This document shows, in pieces, positions 10,736 through 23,751 of a stretch of DNA of 64,000 nt (the stretch's first letter is position 1; the number at the start of each line of letters is the position of its first letter). The DNA is taken from positions 62,001 through 126,000 of the forward strand of contig MU385866.1 in the NCBI GenBank assembly GCA_022497145.1, read 5' to 3'. Source of the DNA: Rostrohypoxylon terebratum. Taxonomy: Eukaryota > Ascomycota > Sordariomycetes > Xylariales > Hypoxylaceae. Below the pieces are notes generated by a model. That model was given only the letters and a program-made list of their open reading frames with translations. It was not told the origin of the DNA and did not search any database. The translations under genes and the position numbers were made by a program.

Positions 10736-13473
10736 ATTGATCTTAGATCTTATCTCGGTTCTTGACGGTTGGCGTTCACACGGACTAGGAACGATATCTT
10801 GGTCTTGGTCATCAATTCTCTTCTTCGCGAACTGGTTACATTGCATTGGCATCGGCGTTGAAGGTTTAGGCAAAGGTACCCCTTTTTTTTTAAAGTGTCA
10901 GGCAGGTGGCAATGGTGACGTTGGCGTAGGTTGCGTTAAACCGCCCCACGCGATAGATACCCTATAGTCAGTCTCCCGACAAATATGTATTGATCTTTTG
11001 AGAACGTGTACCGCGATATGACGAACCCGTCCGTTGCGATATGTTGCATCCATGGATATTTGATTGAATATTATGCAAGTGTGTAATAATACAACAAGTG
11101 TTATCTGCGCTTGCTTCTAAAGAGGTGTGATAAGTATTAGTAGTAGCCCTGGAGGCCGCAACTTGATTTGACCCCTATTACATATTAAATGTCCAATCCA
11201 CACGCGTTCGCGTTGATTTGTGGACTAGCCTGTGTGTAGGTACCTAGTTTATAGTACTAATACTAGGTCTAAAGGACGGAAACCGATTGGCTGGTCGGTA
11301 CATGTATTATTATTACTAATAACTATGGATGTACGTAGGAGGATATGTACGTACTAATTTTCAAAGTACTATCACTTAAAATTTAAATAATCATTGCTCC
11401 GCGATCTTTTACTTGACATATCCATCTTTATCCTGCAATAGAATAACACATTCAATTGTACGCTGTAACTTTCGTATTGCTAACAAACTAAAAGACTTGC
11501 ATCATTTTGTATTCTAGGTACCTAGTACTTCGATTGTATGTAAACAAGCCTCACGCGGCTTGTTGAGCTGAAAATGACATCACAAAGCCACGAGCGAGGC
11601 TAAGAGATCGTCATCTGATGAGCGCTACAAACGAGTCCTGCTGCATTTACTGGGTCTTGCGGAGAGGGCGGAGAGAGCGGAGAGGAATGGGGATGAAAGC
11701 TGGGAAGGTGCCACTGCGGTCAATCATTTCAAGGTGACCCTGGAAGAAACCGAGGTGAAGGTACTATGTATACCACCGTCCATAATATCATCATAATATA
11801 CCAGGACCTACCTAGTAGGTCACGTAGGATGGTAACGTGACTATCAATGTTATCCTGCTTGCCTGCTTCCGCCAAACTACAGCACACACCCCGGATTTTT
11901 ATTGGTAACAATATCCTGACTACCGCTTTTAGCACCGATTGCATTCGTCGTGGTTCGTACTACACAAATCTGTTGGATGGCTCGCTAGTGGATTTGGAAC
12001 TAACCTTCGAAAGTACCCATTACCTACGCCACCAATGTACTATGTAATGGTATGAGTGGAAGCTGAAAATTGGATAAATGTCGACAATACTACCTAGTAC
12101 AAATGTCATTGAACCCGGCCTTCACCGACTCTTAGATATGTTGATCTAGGATTCTACTATGTAGGTACCTACATACATATTGATGTATTAATTTCTGCGA
12201 CTACCTAGAAAAGCACATCTTCTTACCTTTTCTTGTCAACCTGGGATATCCATACTAGTAGTGACTAGGTACTACTTCGTACATAGTAGTAGTATTACGA
12301 AGGTGGCTTCCATTAGCAGTAAAAATGCTAGATACCGATGGGACCGGTGAAACTTGGAACCTACCTAGTATGGCCCTATGTACAATGTACATGTCTAGGT
12401 ACATAACATTAAGGTAGTTGACCTAGTGTACCTGCCTACCTCACCTAAAATCCGAAAAATAATAATACGTACTAGGTACTGCAACTACTGCAAGCTTCTC
12501 TCATACAATACACATTCCTATTTCCACATCCCACTTACATTAACCCTACAAGTAAATCCTACATTATCCCACTCTGCGCCATCATTTCATTGGTTTTGTT
12601 AACATTGAAGCCATTCTGATATCTGATTACTTCAACACCTTCCCCCCCGGACTACTGTGGACTACGGGTACTTCCCAAGGGGCCAAGGTTCAAGGTTATC
12701 ATCCGCTCCAATAATAACGTTCATAATTCCCAAATCCCATTGTTCTTATTCCGATTACAAACCAAAACTAGCTATCTCATAGGCTCAAGGCTTATCAGAG
12801 CGAAGAGTCAAGAATCCGAGAAAGCCTCGTTAGAAATTGTCTCTGCATACTAGCCCATCTTACAGATTATTTTCCCCTTATTTGTGGCGCCTCATTCTCC
12901 GTCATCACCTATACTTGGAGTCCCAGAGTCTTAAAAAAAAAAAAAGATCTTACCGATTCTACCCTTTTGCCAACTATGACCAAGGTCACGACCTAGGCCG
13001 CAATAGTTCCCAATTTAACCTTGTCTCTCTAGCTTCCACAATTCCACAATAGCACCTGCTACCTGCTACCTGCTACCCTCTGTGTACTGTGTACCTACTG
13101 TCTGACGTACTGTATCCAAGGTCAGCATCGATCTTCATCTTAGCTGTCTCGGTCTCTGAACCCCGCAAGTCCGAAGAAAACCCACTTCACTCGTCTACCG
13201 ACCTGTCGAAAGTAGGGACCGGGTTATTATTATAGACTCTTCCAATTGATAGAATCGATTTGTCGGTACCCTAACTGCTTTTCTTCCTTTAGCCTCCTCG
13301 TCGTATAAGACCTCGAAATCCCGTCGTAAGCCGAGCAGCCGTCGGCGCGCGTCGGGTGTTTCGCCTTCTGTTGATGCGATTGATGCGTGTGCAGGAAGTC
13401 ATAGCTCGAGTTGGAGCTGGCGTTGGAACTGCAGCCCGAGCCGACCAGAAGGATAACACCACTGGATCAGACC
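10736..13473. other. Intergenic region, TAF14 to Zn2Cys6 regulator
   Basis: These 2.7 kb are rich in TAGGTAC/CCTAG short repeats (11230-11270, 11510-11530, 12150-12480). The right half (12600-13470) is the probable long 5' leader of the regulator, with several short upstream ORFs and an A12 tract near 12933. No protein-coding gene is supported. Confidence 0.55.
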
Positions 13474-16400
13474 ATGTCTCAATATGAGAATCCCGCCGCA
13501 TCCGCTGGCAACATGTCATCGGCAATCCAGCAGCAGCCTCGCCAATCTCTCCCCGCAAATACGGCGCACTCCCTCCCTCTCTCCCATTCGCAGCCTCAAC
13601 AACAGCAATCCCAGCCTCCACAACATAAAAGAGTATACCAAGCCTGCATCCCATGCCGAAGGAGAAAAGTGCGATGCGATTTGGGGAGTGTAGACGACCC
13701 ACACGAGCCACCTTGTGTGCGCTGTCGACGCGAGAGCAAAGAGTGTTTTTTCAGTGCCACGCGACGTAAGCGCAAGAACGATGACGACATTGACGAACCG
13801 GAGGACGACTATACCTTACGTAACGCTAGGAAACGGCCTCATTCTGAGGATACACCTCCATTTGTCGAGAAAAAGTCCTACAACAGCGTGCCACTAACTC
13901 CTGGCGGTTCGACCGGCAGGACACAGCCCTTGCGACGACCCAACGCTGACCATGAAGATGGAAGGAAGAACAGCAGGGGAGCAAGCTACACGGATGTTAA
14001 TGAGGATTCGAATGCCCAGTTAGAGAATCTCGAAGCACAGAGTGTCATGAGAAAGGAGGTTTACGGGCCCCATGACGCCCTCGACTTACTTTACAAGGCT
14101 GCCACCGATAGGTCCGTCAGTCCGTCTCGCCTGGCTGGCGTGGTCCGAAACGAACGAATTACTGATTATGCTACCAGTCCGCATGACTTGAATAGGCGTC
14201 ACGAAAGCGTCGCTTCTGTTGTCCAACCATCGCCCGTATCTGTTCCCGGCCGCAAGACGCCCCGGGACCATAATTCGAATTTGAACGGCCGTTCTGCAGG
14301 CCGCGCGGCGTCTAAGTCAGTGGACTTGATAGATCCATTGTTGCAATCGTCGACCAAGAACGACGAGGTGGCCGATATGGAGCGTCGGTTGAATGTAGAA
14401 GGCGAGGCTGGGTACCACGAGGCGCTCGAGGCCTGGTCAAGGTTTAGATTTGTTAGAGCTGGATGGTTTACGAAAGAGGAAGCCGTGAAGTACATAGTAT
14501 AGTAAGTCAGTAGCAATATCCTGTTCTTCTTTCGCTAACTTATCCTCAGCTACTATGAGTATCTATCCCCCATGACGCCCATCTCGCCGCCGACCTTCCG
14601 CAGTCCATCCTCTCATATCACTTTGCTGACCGAAGAACCAATCTTGACCGTTACATTGTTGACTATCGCCTCGAGGTATTATCGTATCCGAACTACAGGT
14701 GGACATTGCCGATCTCACGCAATCCATGAAGAGCTATGGAGATACCTTAGAAGGATGATTGAAAGGTGCCTTTGGGGACAAGAGGCTTTCGGCGGCGGCT
14801 TCTGCGGGTCTGGAGCCGACGAATCGCAAACTTCCAGCACAGCACCTTGGCGAGGCTTGAGGAAGGGAAGTCTTCGAACGCTGGGTACAATCGAGTCCTT
14901 GATGATTTTAACCGAGTGGCATCCCCGTGCCCTCCACTTCCCTCCTGACGAGGCAATCGACGAACTCATGTTACCATCTCGTAGTGCTCCGCATCTGGAT
15001 CTTGGGGACGACGACGCCACTCAGCGACTCGGTGGGAACGTCGGAGGCCGAAGGATTGAAAGTTGGCTTGAGCCCGCATGGAGAAGCGATCGCATGTGCT
15101 GGATGTTGCTTAGCAACGCATTGGGACTTGCTTATGAATTAGGTGTTTTCGATGATATTGACGAGCTGCTTGCGACTAATGCCATCACACGACCAGAGTA
15201 TGAGGATGAAGCATATCGCCTCCGCGCGACACGGATCAAGCGCCTGCTATTGGTATATCTAACACAGCTTGCTGGCCGTCTTGGATGGACTAATATGGTC
15301 CCAGAGAGTATCCGGAGGACTGATCCAGCACTCACTGGTAGGCGCCCGATCTCCAATGAAGGAAACACACCGGGAACCAGTCAATCTGTCATGTCCACTG
15401 CCTTTAGCTATGTACCCAATGTCGAGCTGGATGATCAGATCATACATTGTTGGGTTGGGGTGAGTGACGCCATGCAGTTGGGTAACGAGAGACTATTTCG
15501 ATCTCGCAAACATACTACGGAACTCATACAAAGCGGAAACTACACGAGAGCGCTCAAAGAGTTCCAGCCTATATTAAAAAATTGGTGGAGAGAGTTTCAG
15601 CGTTTCGATATGCCTGAGAATATCCGTCATATATTGGCTATCGAATTCGAATATGTGCGTATATACGTCAACTCCTTGGCGTTACAGGCGGTCGTCGAAC
15701 GCTGCACGGTCAACGCCGGAGCGTCCACTAGTGCTGCGCACGGGAATAGTGTGGCCGTCGGAAATCCACAGTTATCGCCTCAGACACAGAATTATCTTGG
15801 CAACCTACCGCTCGGCCATCTAGGCGGCTTCGGTCATGAAGACCAGGAATATGTCAAGGAAGTAGTGGAAGGGTGTCGAAACCTCTTGCGGACGGTCGTC
15901 GAGGGTCTGCTAAAGGAAGGCTACCTCAAACATGCTCCCGTGCGGACCTACTTCCGTATTATCAGTGGAGCCATGTTCCTGCTCAAGACATTTGCACTAG
16001 GTGCCCCAAAATCGGATGTAGAGGTGAGTATTGGTCTTTTGGACCGCACCGTAGACGCATTGCGGAACTGCGTCGTCGATGATATCCACCTCGGCACCCG
16101 ATTCGGCGATTTGCTCGAGTCTCTCACAACTCGGCTCAGAGACCGCTTCAAGTACGCACCGGCTGCAGCTAGTGAAGGTAAAAGTCCTCGTCCCAACGGC
16201 GAGACTAAGATTATCGTCACGAATGGGCATGGCCATCTTCAGCCAAATGGTATCGAGAATGGATATCTAAGCCACACTAAGTTTAGAGATGAGCTTAGTG
16301 TTCCCAGTAAGTCTTATATCGCTATTTTGTACATGTACCATTTGTGAAGAGAAATTAATGGGAATGGTAGAACGTTCTTCGACGCCATCTGGCAATGTAT

Positions 16401-16729
16401 CGGCGACACCATTCGATCTGACCACAGGTAACTTCCCTTATCCGGCTGGGTCGGCCTCAGTGTTTGGGCCTACCACGCCGGCGCTCAGTGGCAATGTTGT
16501 GGATGCACCCAACATGAATGAGAACATCTACGAAACAGGCGCCGATTGGACAGCGGATGATCAGATGTGGTACCTTCCGCCTGGGCCAGGCTTATTCCAG
16601 AACATGGGAGAAAACTCCAATGTGACGATGACGGACCAGGGGGTCAACGTAGGAGGCGTAGACCTGCTTGAGTTTATGGCCATGGATCACCCTGCATTCA
16701 ATGGTCCGATGGATAGCTCGGGGTACTAG
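13474..16729 (+). CDS. Zn(II)2Cys6 transcription factor with long fungal regulatory region
   Basis: This is a large nuclear regulator of 1047 residues built from three exons, 13474-14501, 14550-16306 and 16371-16729, joined in frame. Intron 1 has GTAAGT, a GCTAAC branch and CTCAG; intron 2 has GTAAGT and GGTAG. After a Gln/Pro/Ser-rich start comes the binuclear cluster at C58, C61, C68, C81, C84 and C91 (spacing C-x2-C-x6-C-x12-C-x2-C-x6-C), followed by a basic stretch ATRRKRK. The long linker is acidic and basic by turns; the middle region (about 330-870) is helical and resembles the fungal-specific regulatory domain. The C terminus is acidic and Gly/Asn-rich, a plausible activation region. 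The sequence around the cluster resembles proteins annotated War1-like in other filamentous fungi, but I would not assign that role. The ATG at 13474 has a good context (GACCATGTC) and is the first ATG in frame. The target genes are unknown. Confidence 0.88.
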
Positions 16730-19430
16730 ATGTACCCCGCCTAGCCGAACCATGAAATGGGCTCTCGTCGTCGTGGACGAGGTGGTAAGGACTCCTCATT
16801 CCGACGCAGATGCCTCAGTTGGAGTCTGCCTGGCGCGGATAGGCACGCTGCGATGTGTTTTGAGCTCCGGCGTTTTTTATTTTTTAATCTTTCCTTGCAT
16901 CTAGGTTGCTTTCTTTCGTCCTACCTACCAAACGGTAGTGCTATACCCGTCAGACTTGACTTGCGGCTTTTGTGTACTTTAGACATGAGCCTCTGTCTCG
17001 TGACATATTTTCTTTCTTCCTTTCCCTGCCCTTGCTGCTCGTTCCAGAGGATATATGGGAAAGGATGTGATGGAGTAGAGATGGCAAAAGGAAAGATACC
17101 CTCAAGAGGTTTGAGCTATATTGATTTTCACATGCTGTTCTACGTTCAAATTGCCCTTTCTCCCCCACGTCCGGGGTTTTCTTCACTCGAACCTTCGCTG
17201 AATGTGTGGAGAGGTTTGAAGATATACGATGGTCAGCTGGTGTTGTTTTGGGGCGAAATATGGGCTACGGACTGTGGGCTAGGTACAATGGTATTGGGGA
17301 TGGGACAAAAGCTGTCAGGTCAAGGGCCTCACGGCTTGCCTGACATGATTTAATGAATCACGAGATGAGGTGTCTGCGTTAAATTTCGCGGCGACACCCC
17401 GAGTTTGACTAATACGCATCAAGTAGAAAATGTCAAAAGAAGTATTCAGTCAACGACTTTGATTATCTAGTAGACCAATGAAATGGATCCATTCTTTTCA
17501 TCTCTAGGAGTCATTTTTGATCACTTATATGATATACCCAACGTTCATAATTTGATGGAACCTTGATAGTCTTTTACTACTAGATAGTATAGGTGCTAAT
17601 AATATGCCCTGATCTTGCTTATGGATGTAGGACCTAGGCACATACTACATACCTAGTAATAGTACGCATGCAGCATAATAGTACATACATACAGGACCTA
17701 GGTACCCAGCAAATTCAATAGCACGTGTGTAAGGCTAGGACCGCTCGAAGCGATTCGTGGGAAGGGCGGTCGATGCTACCTCAGCGTAGCCATCATCTCG
17801 TAAACAAGTGTTTTGTGTGGTTACCTATAAGTACGAAGTACCTCACATAAAAATATGTAATATATTAGCCCCAGAAGAGCTGAGGAGCTATTAGAGGGGA
17901 TATATACTATAAATATAGTATGTACTATGTAGAAGTCTTATATAAGCATTATGCCTGATAGGTATTGTACAGCGGGACTACCTAGTTGTGCAGCCTTTGC
18001 TACCTAGTAGACTGTAGTAGTAGTTTGGGGGCCAAATGTATGTACACACGTAATACTGTACATACGTACATAGTAGGTACTTGTGTAGTAGTATGGTTAG
18101 GTAGCTATGGCTCGTTTCAAGGTTCTAGATTCACCGTGATACAGCAGCCATGTACTTCGCACTACATACAATACATATTACATACCAAGTCCTAGGTAGG
18201 TACGAAGTATCATGTATTGTATGTACAGCAGACGCCTTCAAAAGTTTTTACCATAGGGAGACTCACCGACAGCTGTCAGAAAAGTGGCTCAGCTGTCTGA
18301 CACTTGGTTTAAGGGTGGCGAGATCCTTGAATTATTCTTTGGAAAGCTCCTACTTTTCGCAATAACGTATGTAGTATATATAACCAAACTTGGTTTATAT
18401 CCTTTATATTAGTCTAGCATTAATAATCTGAGTTTTCTTTCGGTAGTTTCATCGAAATAACCCTCTTTTGCATGCGTTGTATATGATCTCGGCCCTCCTT
18501 ATCACCAATCGTCTACCAAGTGCCAGCCAGTGAACCCACTTCTCTGACGGCTATTTGTGGGTCTCCCTATGGTAAAAACTTTTGAAGGCGTCTGCTGTAC
18601 AATACATACATAACAGTAAAGTGTGGTAGCGTACAAAGTACGGCGTAGTGTATTGTCCGTGGGTGGATAAGGGTCAATTCATTTACAATAGAGAATTACT
18701 TGCACTAGTACGAAGTATTACTAATAAATAATATTACTTCGGCACCAATGCCGATGAGTTTCACGAGAACCTGAGCTGAGACACGGCTTACGGGCATAGC
18801 GAAAGTGAAGAAATGCAGCATGCCCAGGTGGTTACTGGCTGCAGAATTTAACTACCTACCTAGGTCCTAGGTAAGTAGGCATTAGTTGTCCGTAGGTACC
18901 TCCGGATAATATATCAGGTATCTATACTCATCTATACTCTCCTATACTCTCTCCTATACTCTTCTACTATACCCATCTACCTAAGACTTAAGTACCTAAT
19001 ATGTAAGTAATAGTAGATGTAGATATTAATATCTAGTACCTACGTAGTGTAAGGTGTGTAAGGTTACTAAGGTAGTACATAGGTATGGATAGTATCATTG
19101 GATACAGCTTATTCGCGATGGGCGCCACCCAATGCGACGCTACGGTCACCTTTACCCTGCTTTTCTGCTTTTGATACAAAAAAGACAAAAGTGCTCGCGC
19201 CACTAATATGATCTACCTGACCAGCCCCGAACCAGCCCTGAACATATGGGTACTGCTAGTATGTAAGCCCCAGGCCAGCAACCAAGGCATGGATGGATCC
19301 TTCAAAACCTGGACGCTGATTTCCCCTTGCTCCGACATTTCGAGAATCCTTTGCTTCTCATGCGCGTTGACCAAGATGCTCTTTCTTCCTCTCTCACAGT
19401 ACTAGTTGCGAGTAGCATTTTCCCGTCGAG
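16730..19430. other. Gene-poor intergenic region containing a MITE
   Basis: The first 600 bp probably hold the 3' UTR of the regulator; a 198-codon ORF at 16757-17353 there shows no protein-like features. The rest is AT-rich with many TAGGTAC repeats, a MITE (annotated separately) and a CTATACTCT microsatellite near 18920-18965. No gene is supported. Confidence 0.55.
18226..18597. mobile_element. MITE with 37-bp perfect terminal inverted repeats, TA-flanked
   Basis: The left end at 18226-18262, starting CAGCAGACGCCTTCAAAAG, is repeated exactly in inverted orientation at 18561-18597. Similarity continues imperfectly for some tens of bases further inward (both arms share GTCAGAxAAGTGG and a later CACTTGG). 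The element is 372 bp and is flanked by TA on both sides (18224-18225 and 18598-18599), as expected for a Tc1/mariner-superfamily insertion. It has no ORF of useful length and so would be non-autonomous. The inner part is AT-rich. The family name and the autonomous partner are unknown. Confidence 0.8.
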
Positions 19431-20825
19431 ATGAACAAAATACGCGCGGTGATGGAGGAGGGCCTGTCGGCAACGGCAACGGCAACGGCCACGAGCGCAG
19501 CTCCGACAACTACGACACCGTCGATCTCTGTTCTCACACTCACCGTCAAGCCCCTGACAACGACATTCACACCACCGTCATCATGCGGGGAGATGCACCT
19601 CACCCAGCTTTCTTCACCAGGCTATCAGATCTGGTTGAATGAACCTCAACCGGTACCCGGCTCTAAGTTTGGAGATTGCTATCCATCTGGTTTCGTCGAA
19701 GGATATACGAGTGGTCAGTACAACGCAATGGGTCGGATTCGACGATGGGCTTGGCCTATGCTAACATTTCAACAGTATGTAGTAAAAAGATCTGCTTCAT
19801 ATCCACCAATGTTACTATGCGGTGACCGTGCAGTGTCATGACATCACCAACCGCTTTTGGTTCAATACGCGCTTCCTGCTCATTGAGATGAATACTGACA
19901 GATACTACCTACCTAGATAACCAACGCGTCGAGTTCCGTGGCGCCCCTATTTTCACCTCTAGTTTGTCCTGAAGGTTGGGTTACGGCGAAAGCTTGGGCC
20001 AATGGGTATATCGCTTGCTGCGCCTCGTAAGTAACATTCTACTACATTCTGATGTCGACATGTGGACCACATCATCACGCGGTAGCAAGGGAGAATAACA
20101 CGACTATGAGATCCTTTTGATCTAGCTAAGCACATACCCCCACGAGCAAGTCTAATCGTCGTGATAGTGGCTTTCTCCTTCATCCCCCAGACACGACGGT
20201 AGACTCCAACCGGCCCGCGTATGGCGGCACATGTTACAGCAACTTCCTAGCTGGTCAGACCGTTACGGTGACAGCATACAACGCCAGCATGGTAACGGCT
20301 ACAGCGGAATGGGTAGCCTCCGCGACGACCGATCAAGCTTACGCACACCCTATCGACGGATTTCAAGCGGTATCAGATGATCAGGTTGGTTCTCACGACA
20401 TGTAGCCCTCTTTATGGTTATGAGAATTTCGCTCAATTAGAATCCAGATATCTACCGGGCTCTCCGGGGGTGCCATTGCGGGTATTGTAGTTGGCATCGC
20501 GGTATTTGTGGCTATATTGTTCCTGTTACTATTTCTACTCAGAAGATACCGTCGGAAGAAAATCCAACAATCGCAGGTTGATGCCTATCAGATCCAACAG
20601 CAAGCGAACCAGCAGGAGTATCTGTCCAAGGAACTCCCCACCTCACCCAGCACCGGGTATCTACAGTCACCCATAGGTCATGGCACGGGTCCTCCTTCAT
20701 ACACAACTGAACAACCACACGAACTCGGCAACCAGGAAACCCACGAATTGGACTCGGGTTTCATGGGACGAGAGCTCCAAGGTCGGGAGGTATATAAGCA
20801 CGGGACTGGTACGACTGGGTGGTGA
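19431..20825 (+). CDS. Single-pass membrane protein of unknown function (Cys-rich ectodomain, one TM)
   Basis: I do not know a function for this gene; it resembles a common ascomycete group of unannotated surface proteins. The exons I can defend are 19431-19713, 19963-20026, 20191-20384 and 20448-20825. The N-terminal part is Thr/Ala-rich and includes TTTFTPPSSC, then a CYPSGF segment. Exon 2 gives VCPEGWVTAKAW followed by CC. Exon 3 gives AYGGTCYSNFLAGQTVTVTA and ends near AHPIDGFQ. Exon 4 has one hydrophobic helix (GGAIAGIVVGIAVFVAILFL) followed by basic RRYRRKK and a Gln/Pro-rich cytosolic tail ending HGTGTTGW. No N-terminal signal peptide is evident. Oddity: the frames of exons 2 and 3 are each clear, but joining GTAAGT at 20027 to the CAG at 20188-20190 leaves the sum one base out. 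So either a splice site differs from what I see or an indel is present. The function is open. Confidence 0.6.
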
Positions 20826-21402
20826 GACTGTGTAATATGGCCGGCACGGGGAGGACTGGGCGAAAATAATGTGTTTCGAGGTCTGGAAGCGAGGGTCATG
20901 GCAACTACGATATAAAAACTGCCTACGGGCTCTAATCCTCATGTTATACACCGCATGTATCATGTATTCCTAATGAAATTTATACACATCTACCTAGTAA
21001 ACTAGAATAGACGTTGGGTATGGTCATATCTTCGTTAGTGCTGTCAGCCAAAATACTCTCACCTGGAGATAAGAATCCCTTTGGGAGGAGACCCGTGTAG
21101 CGCCACCAGTGTTCGCAAAGCCATGTCCGTGTATAATCCTGATAGTGAGTTGGTATTAATACACTTTGTACCTAGTTTCGCGATATTGTATGAAGCTATA
21201 TACAGATGAAAATCCTGTACAGAGGGGATCTAAGGAGACTTAGAGTCTTAGGTAGTTGAGAAATCATATGTGATTATACGAATCTCGGTATAAAATAGTT
21301 GTTGTCATACTCGTAGCATACCCATAATCCTGCTGAAGAAAATGAAGGTGTGTATGTGTAGGTATGTGTGTGACAGAGACAGGATCAGAATTTGGATCAA
21401 GT
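20826..21402. other. Convergent intergenic region
   Basis: This is the 3' flank of two converging genes. I see nothing coding in it. Confidence 0.55.
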
Positions 21403-23006
21403 TCAGGGCTTCCAACCTCCTATTCTAGTTCGGAAGAAGCCCGTGGGATCCACGCTTTCCGAGACGGAGTGCGCAAAAGCTCTATTCTCGGGACGAAGCC
21501 TGGCGAAGTAATCCTGTTGGTGGAACCCATAATTCATGAAGATGGGGAGGTAAATGTCCGGCAATGTACCATCTTGCTGCCATCCGAGAACGCGATCGCG
21601 TATTCCGCCGTACTGCGACACAACTACGTTAGTCATTGCCGTCTCCACATGATGAAAGGTGGGAAATAGTATATATCAGGCCAAGGGCAAGATGCAATAA
21701 ATAGGCAATATCGAAACAGGCCTACCGTTTTCTGTAGCGTCAGGTCCATCTTATCGTAGTCAATTTGTGGTATGAAGCTGTAATTCAATTCAAGGATTAG
21801 GCGGTTGGCCGAATCGTCTGCATCGATCAAATCAGGGCTTCGCTCCTTTGCGGCCTGCGCAATCCGCTTAGGGAATGGTTGATAAGCGATTGAGGCGACG
21901 ATGCCAAGTTCAAGTAACGTCGTGTCGGTGATGCTCCTCCAGTGGTCATGGATACCTCCCATCACCTTCACGCTGTCTTCCGCCGACGGCATTGGGATTG
22001 TCTCGGTTCCGATCTGCACAACGGAGCCTTTTACGATGACCCAATTGCTGCCCGCCATGAGGTCCGCGTAAGTCTGGACCTTTGTAGTGTCAAGTAGAGG
22101 CCCAACGTCGGTGAAGTTCTTGAAGATCGCTTCGGGGACTACTTCTCCATCATAGAAGAGGAAGAGAATCCAAGTGTCGATAAGATCTATGTTACCACGC
22201 TCAGCCGTCACGATGACCGCCGCCTTGTCGTCTTCGTTGTACTCCGTAAAGTCTCTGACGGCCTTCAACAGCTTAGCATCCACTTCAGGGGTACGAAGGA
22301 AGACCAGGTTGCCACCAAAAATATTGGCTTGCCGATATGTTTGAAGGGTATACGCAGTAACAATGCCGAAATTATTGCCACCTCCCTTGAGTGCCTTGAA
22401 CAGATCTGCGTTCTGGGTAGCGGATGCAGCCGCAATGGTCCCGTTAGCAAGGACGATTTCGTACTCTAGCACTGATGAGGCGGCCCAGCCATATTGCGCT
22501 GACATGTAAGAAAGCCCGCCGCCGAGGATCAAGCCACCAACACCGGTGTTCCCAATTCGGCCGCCGACAAAAGTCCAGCCTGTCCCTTGTAGCGCTGCGG
22601 ATATGCTATCGAGACGTTGTCCGGGCCCGACTCTGGCTACTCCCGTCTCACTATCCAGGATGACTTGCTTCATATTCTGGGTAGAGATCAGGGGGCCCCC
22701 CGCAACACTCGACCACCCGTTGTTAGGATTATGCCCTCCAGATTTGATAGCAAAGTTTTCTGTATTGTTGTTAAGAATCTTCACGATAGCAGACACCTCG
22801 TCAGCATCTTTTGGGAAAATGATACAAGAAGGTTTGAGGGCAGAGCAAGATGTTGACCAATAGTCGCTCTGCTCTGATAAATATGAAAAGTCAAGGGGGT
22901 CCGTAACCTCAATGTTAGAGATTTGCTTAAGAATAGAACAAGTATCAGCAAGAGCTAGTCCTGATAGGACAATAGTTGAGGCAATGAGCCTCCAAGGAGA
23001 AACCAT
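21403..23006 (-). CDS. Secreted FAD-linked oxidase (FAD_binding_4 / berberine-bridge-like)
   Basis: This is a secreted flavoprotein oxidase of the VAO/PCMH superfamily; members oxidise sugars, alcohols or secondary metabolites, and the substrate is not predictable here. The two exons are 23006-21726 and 21642-21403, giving 506 residues. A signal peptide is clear (residues 1-20, ending GLALA before DTC). The FAD domain shows FAIKSGGHNPNNGWSSVAGG, whose His is the usual covalent 8-alpha flavin ligand. It continues VGPGQRLDSISAAL, then GGRIGNTGVGGLILGGGLSY and GWAASSVLEYEIVLANG. The second flavin-linking Cys found in bicovalent berberine-bridge enzymes is absent at the GRIGNTG position, so single linkage is expected. 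The C-terminal BBE-type helix lies in exon 2 (the YASQ-like motif is replaced by IFMNYGFHQQDYF). The gene stands alone, with no biosynthetic backbone gene nearby. The exon 2 junction is less certain than the rest. Confidence 0.87.
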
Positions 23007-23730
23007 CCTGTCCTCGGAAGAAGTTCTGAGTAGATATTCCTGTTCGTTCGTCGTCCACGACCGCCTAGCTAATATCCACGGATGAATTAGAGAAACGAGG
23101 AGCTCCCGTCCGACCCACAGGCTCGCGACCTACATTGCCCCTTAATATAGGAAACATCTTCCATAGTGAGCTACAATAGTCAAATGTGGTACTCAGAGGT
23201 ACAACCAGAATAATCTCCCACGAGGGAACAAGACTCAAGCATGACATATCACACTCTCACACCCCGGATTTGCATATAATAGGTACCAGAGGATTCGTGA
23301 GCATGGGCAGAGTAATGCCATCCGAGCTTCTCTGGGGGGTTGAGGAGTAGGAAATCAACTCTCGTCTCGCTCCAATGTTGATATCAAGCCTAGTTCACCC
23401 ATGCTGGCCTATCCCCCCCCACCACGCTCATCTTGACTGCATACCGATACCTGGGGTTCTTTGGGTCTCGGGTAGTATTTGTGTCCACAGATGACGGTTT
23501 ATCCAATAACAGGAGTACTCTCTTTTCCTGCGTGGCTAGTATTAAGCGTCTGGGATGTACCCGTACTGCCGAGCCAATGGGTAAGCAAGAAGTGAAGCCA
23601 CGGATCACTGGGCTGCCGGAAGGGTGGACCGTCAGATTAGAAAATGGGACGCTTTCCTCCCGGTTCCTGGGGCGTGACCGCGAATACGGTTCGAGGAGTG
23701 GGAGTGGAGTGAGGCAGTTAGGATTTTATA

Positions 23731-23751
23731 CCTAGGTCCTAGGTCCTAGGT
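23731..23751. repeat. CCTAGGT heptamer array (3 copies)
   Basis: Three direct copies of CCTAGGT, a near-palindromic unit found repeatedly between genes across this window. Confidence 0.8.

Noticed and set aside
13411..13473. N-terminal extension of the Zn2Cys6 regulator
   Set aside because: It begins at TTG and not ATG; ATG 13474 has a good start context.
16757..17353. 198-codon plus-strand ORF after the Zn2Cys6 gene
   Set aside because: It lies in the probable 3' UTR, has low-complexity hydrophobic stretches without domain features, and starts inside the region just after the regulator's stop.
13474..23006. Secondary-metabolite cluster (Zn2Cys6 regulator, membrane protein, FAD oxidase)
   Set aside because: There is no PKS, NRPS, terpene synthase or other backbone gene, and the genes are separated by gene-poor DNA.
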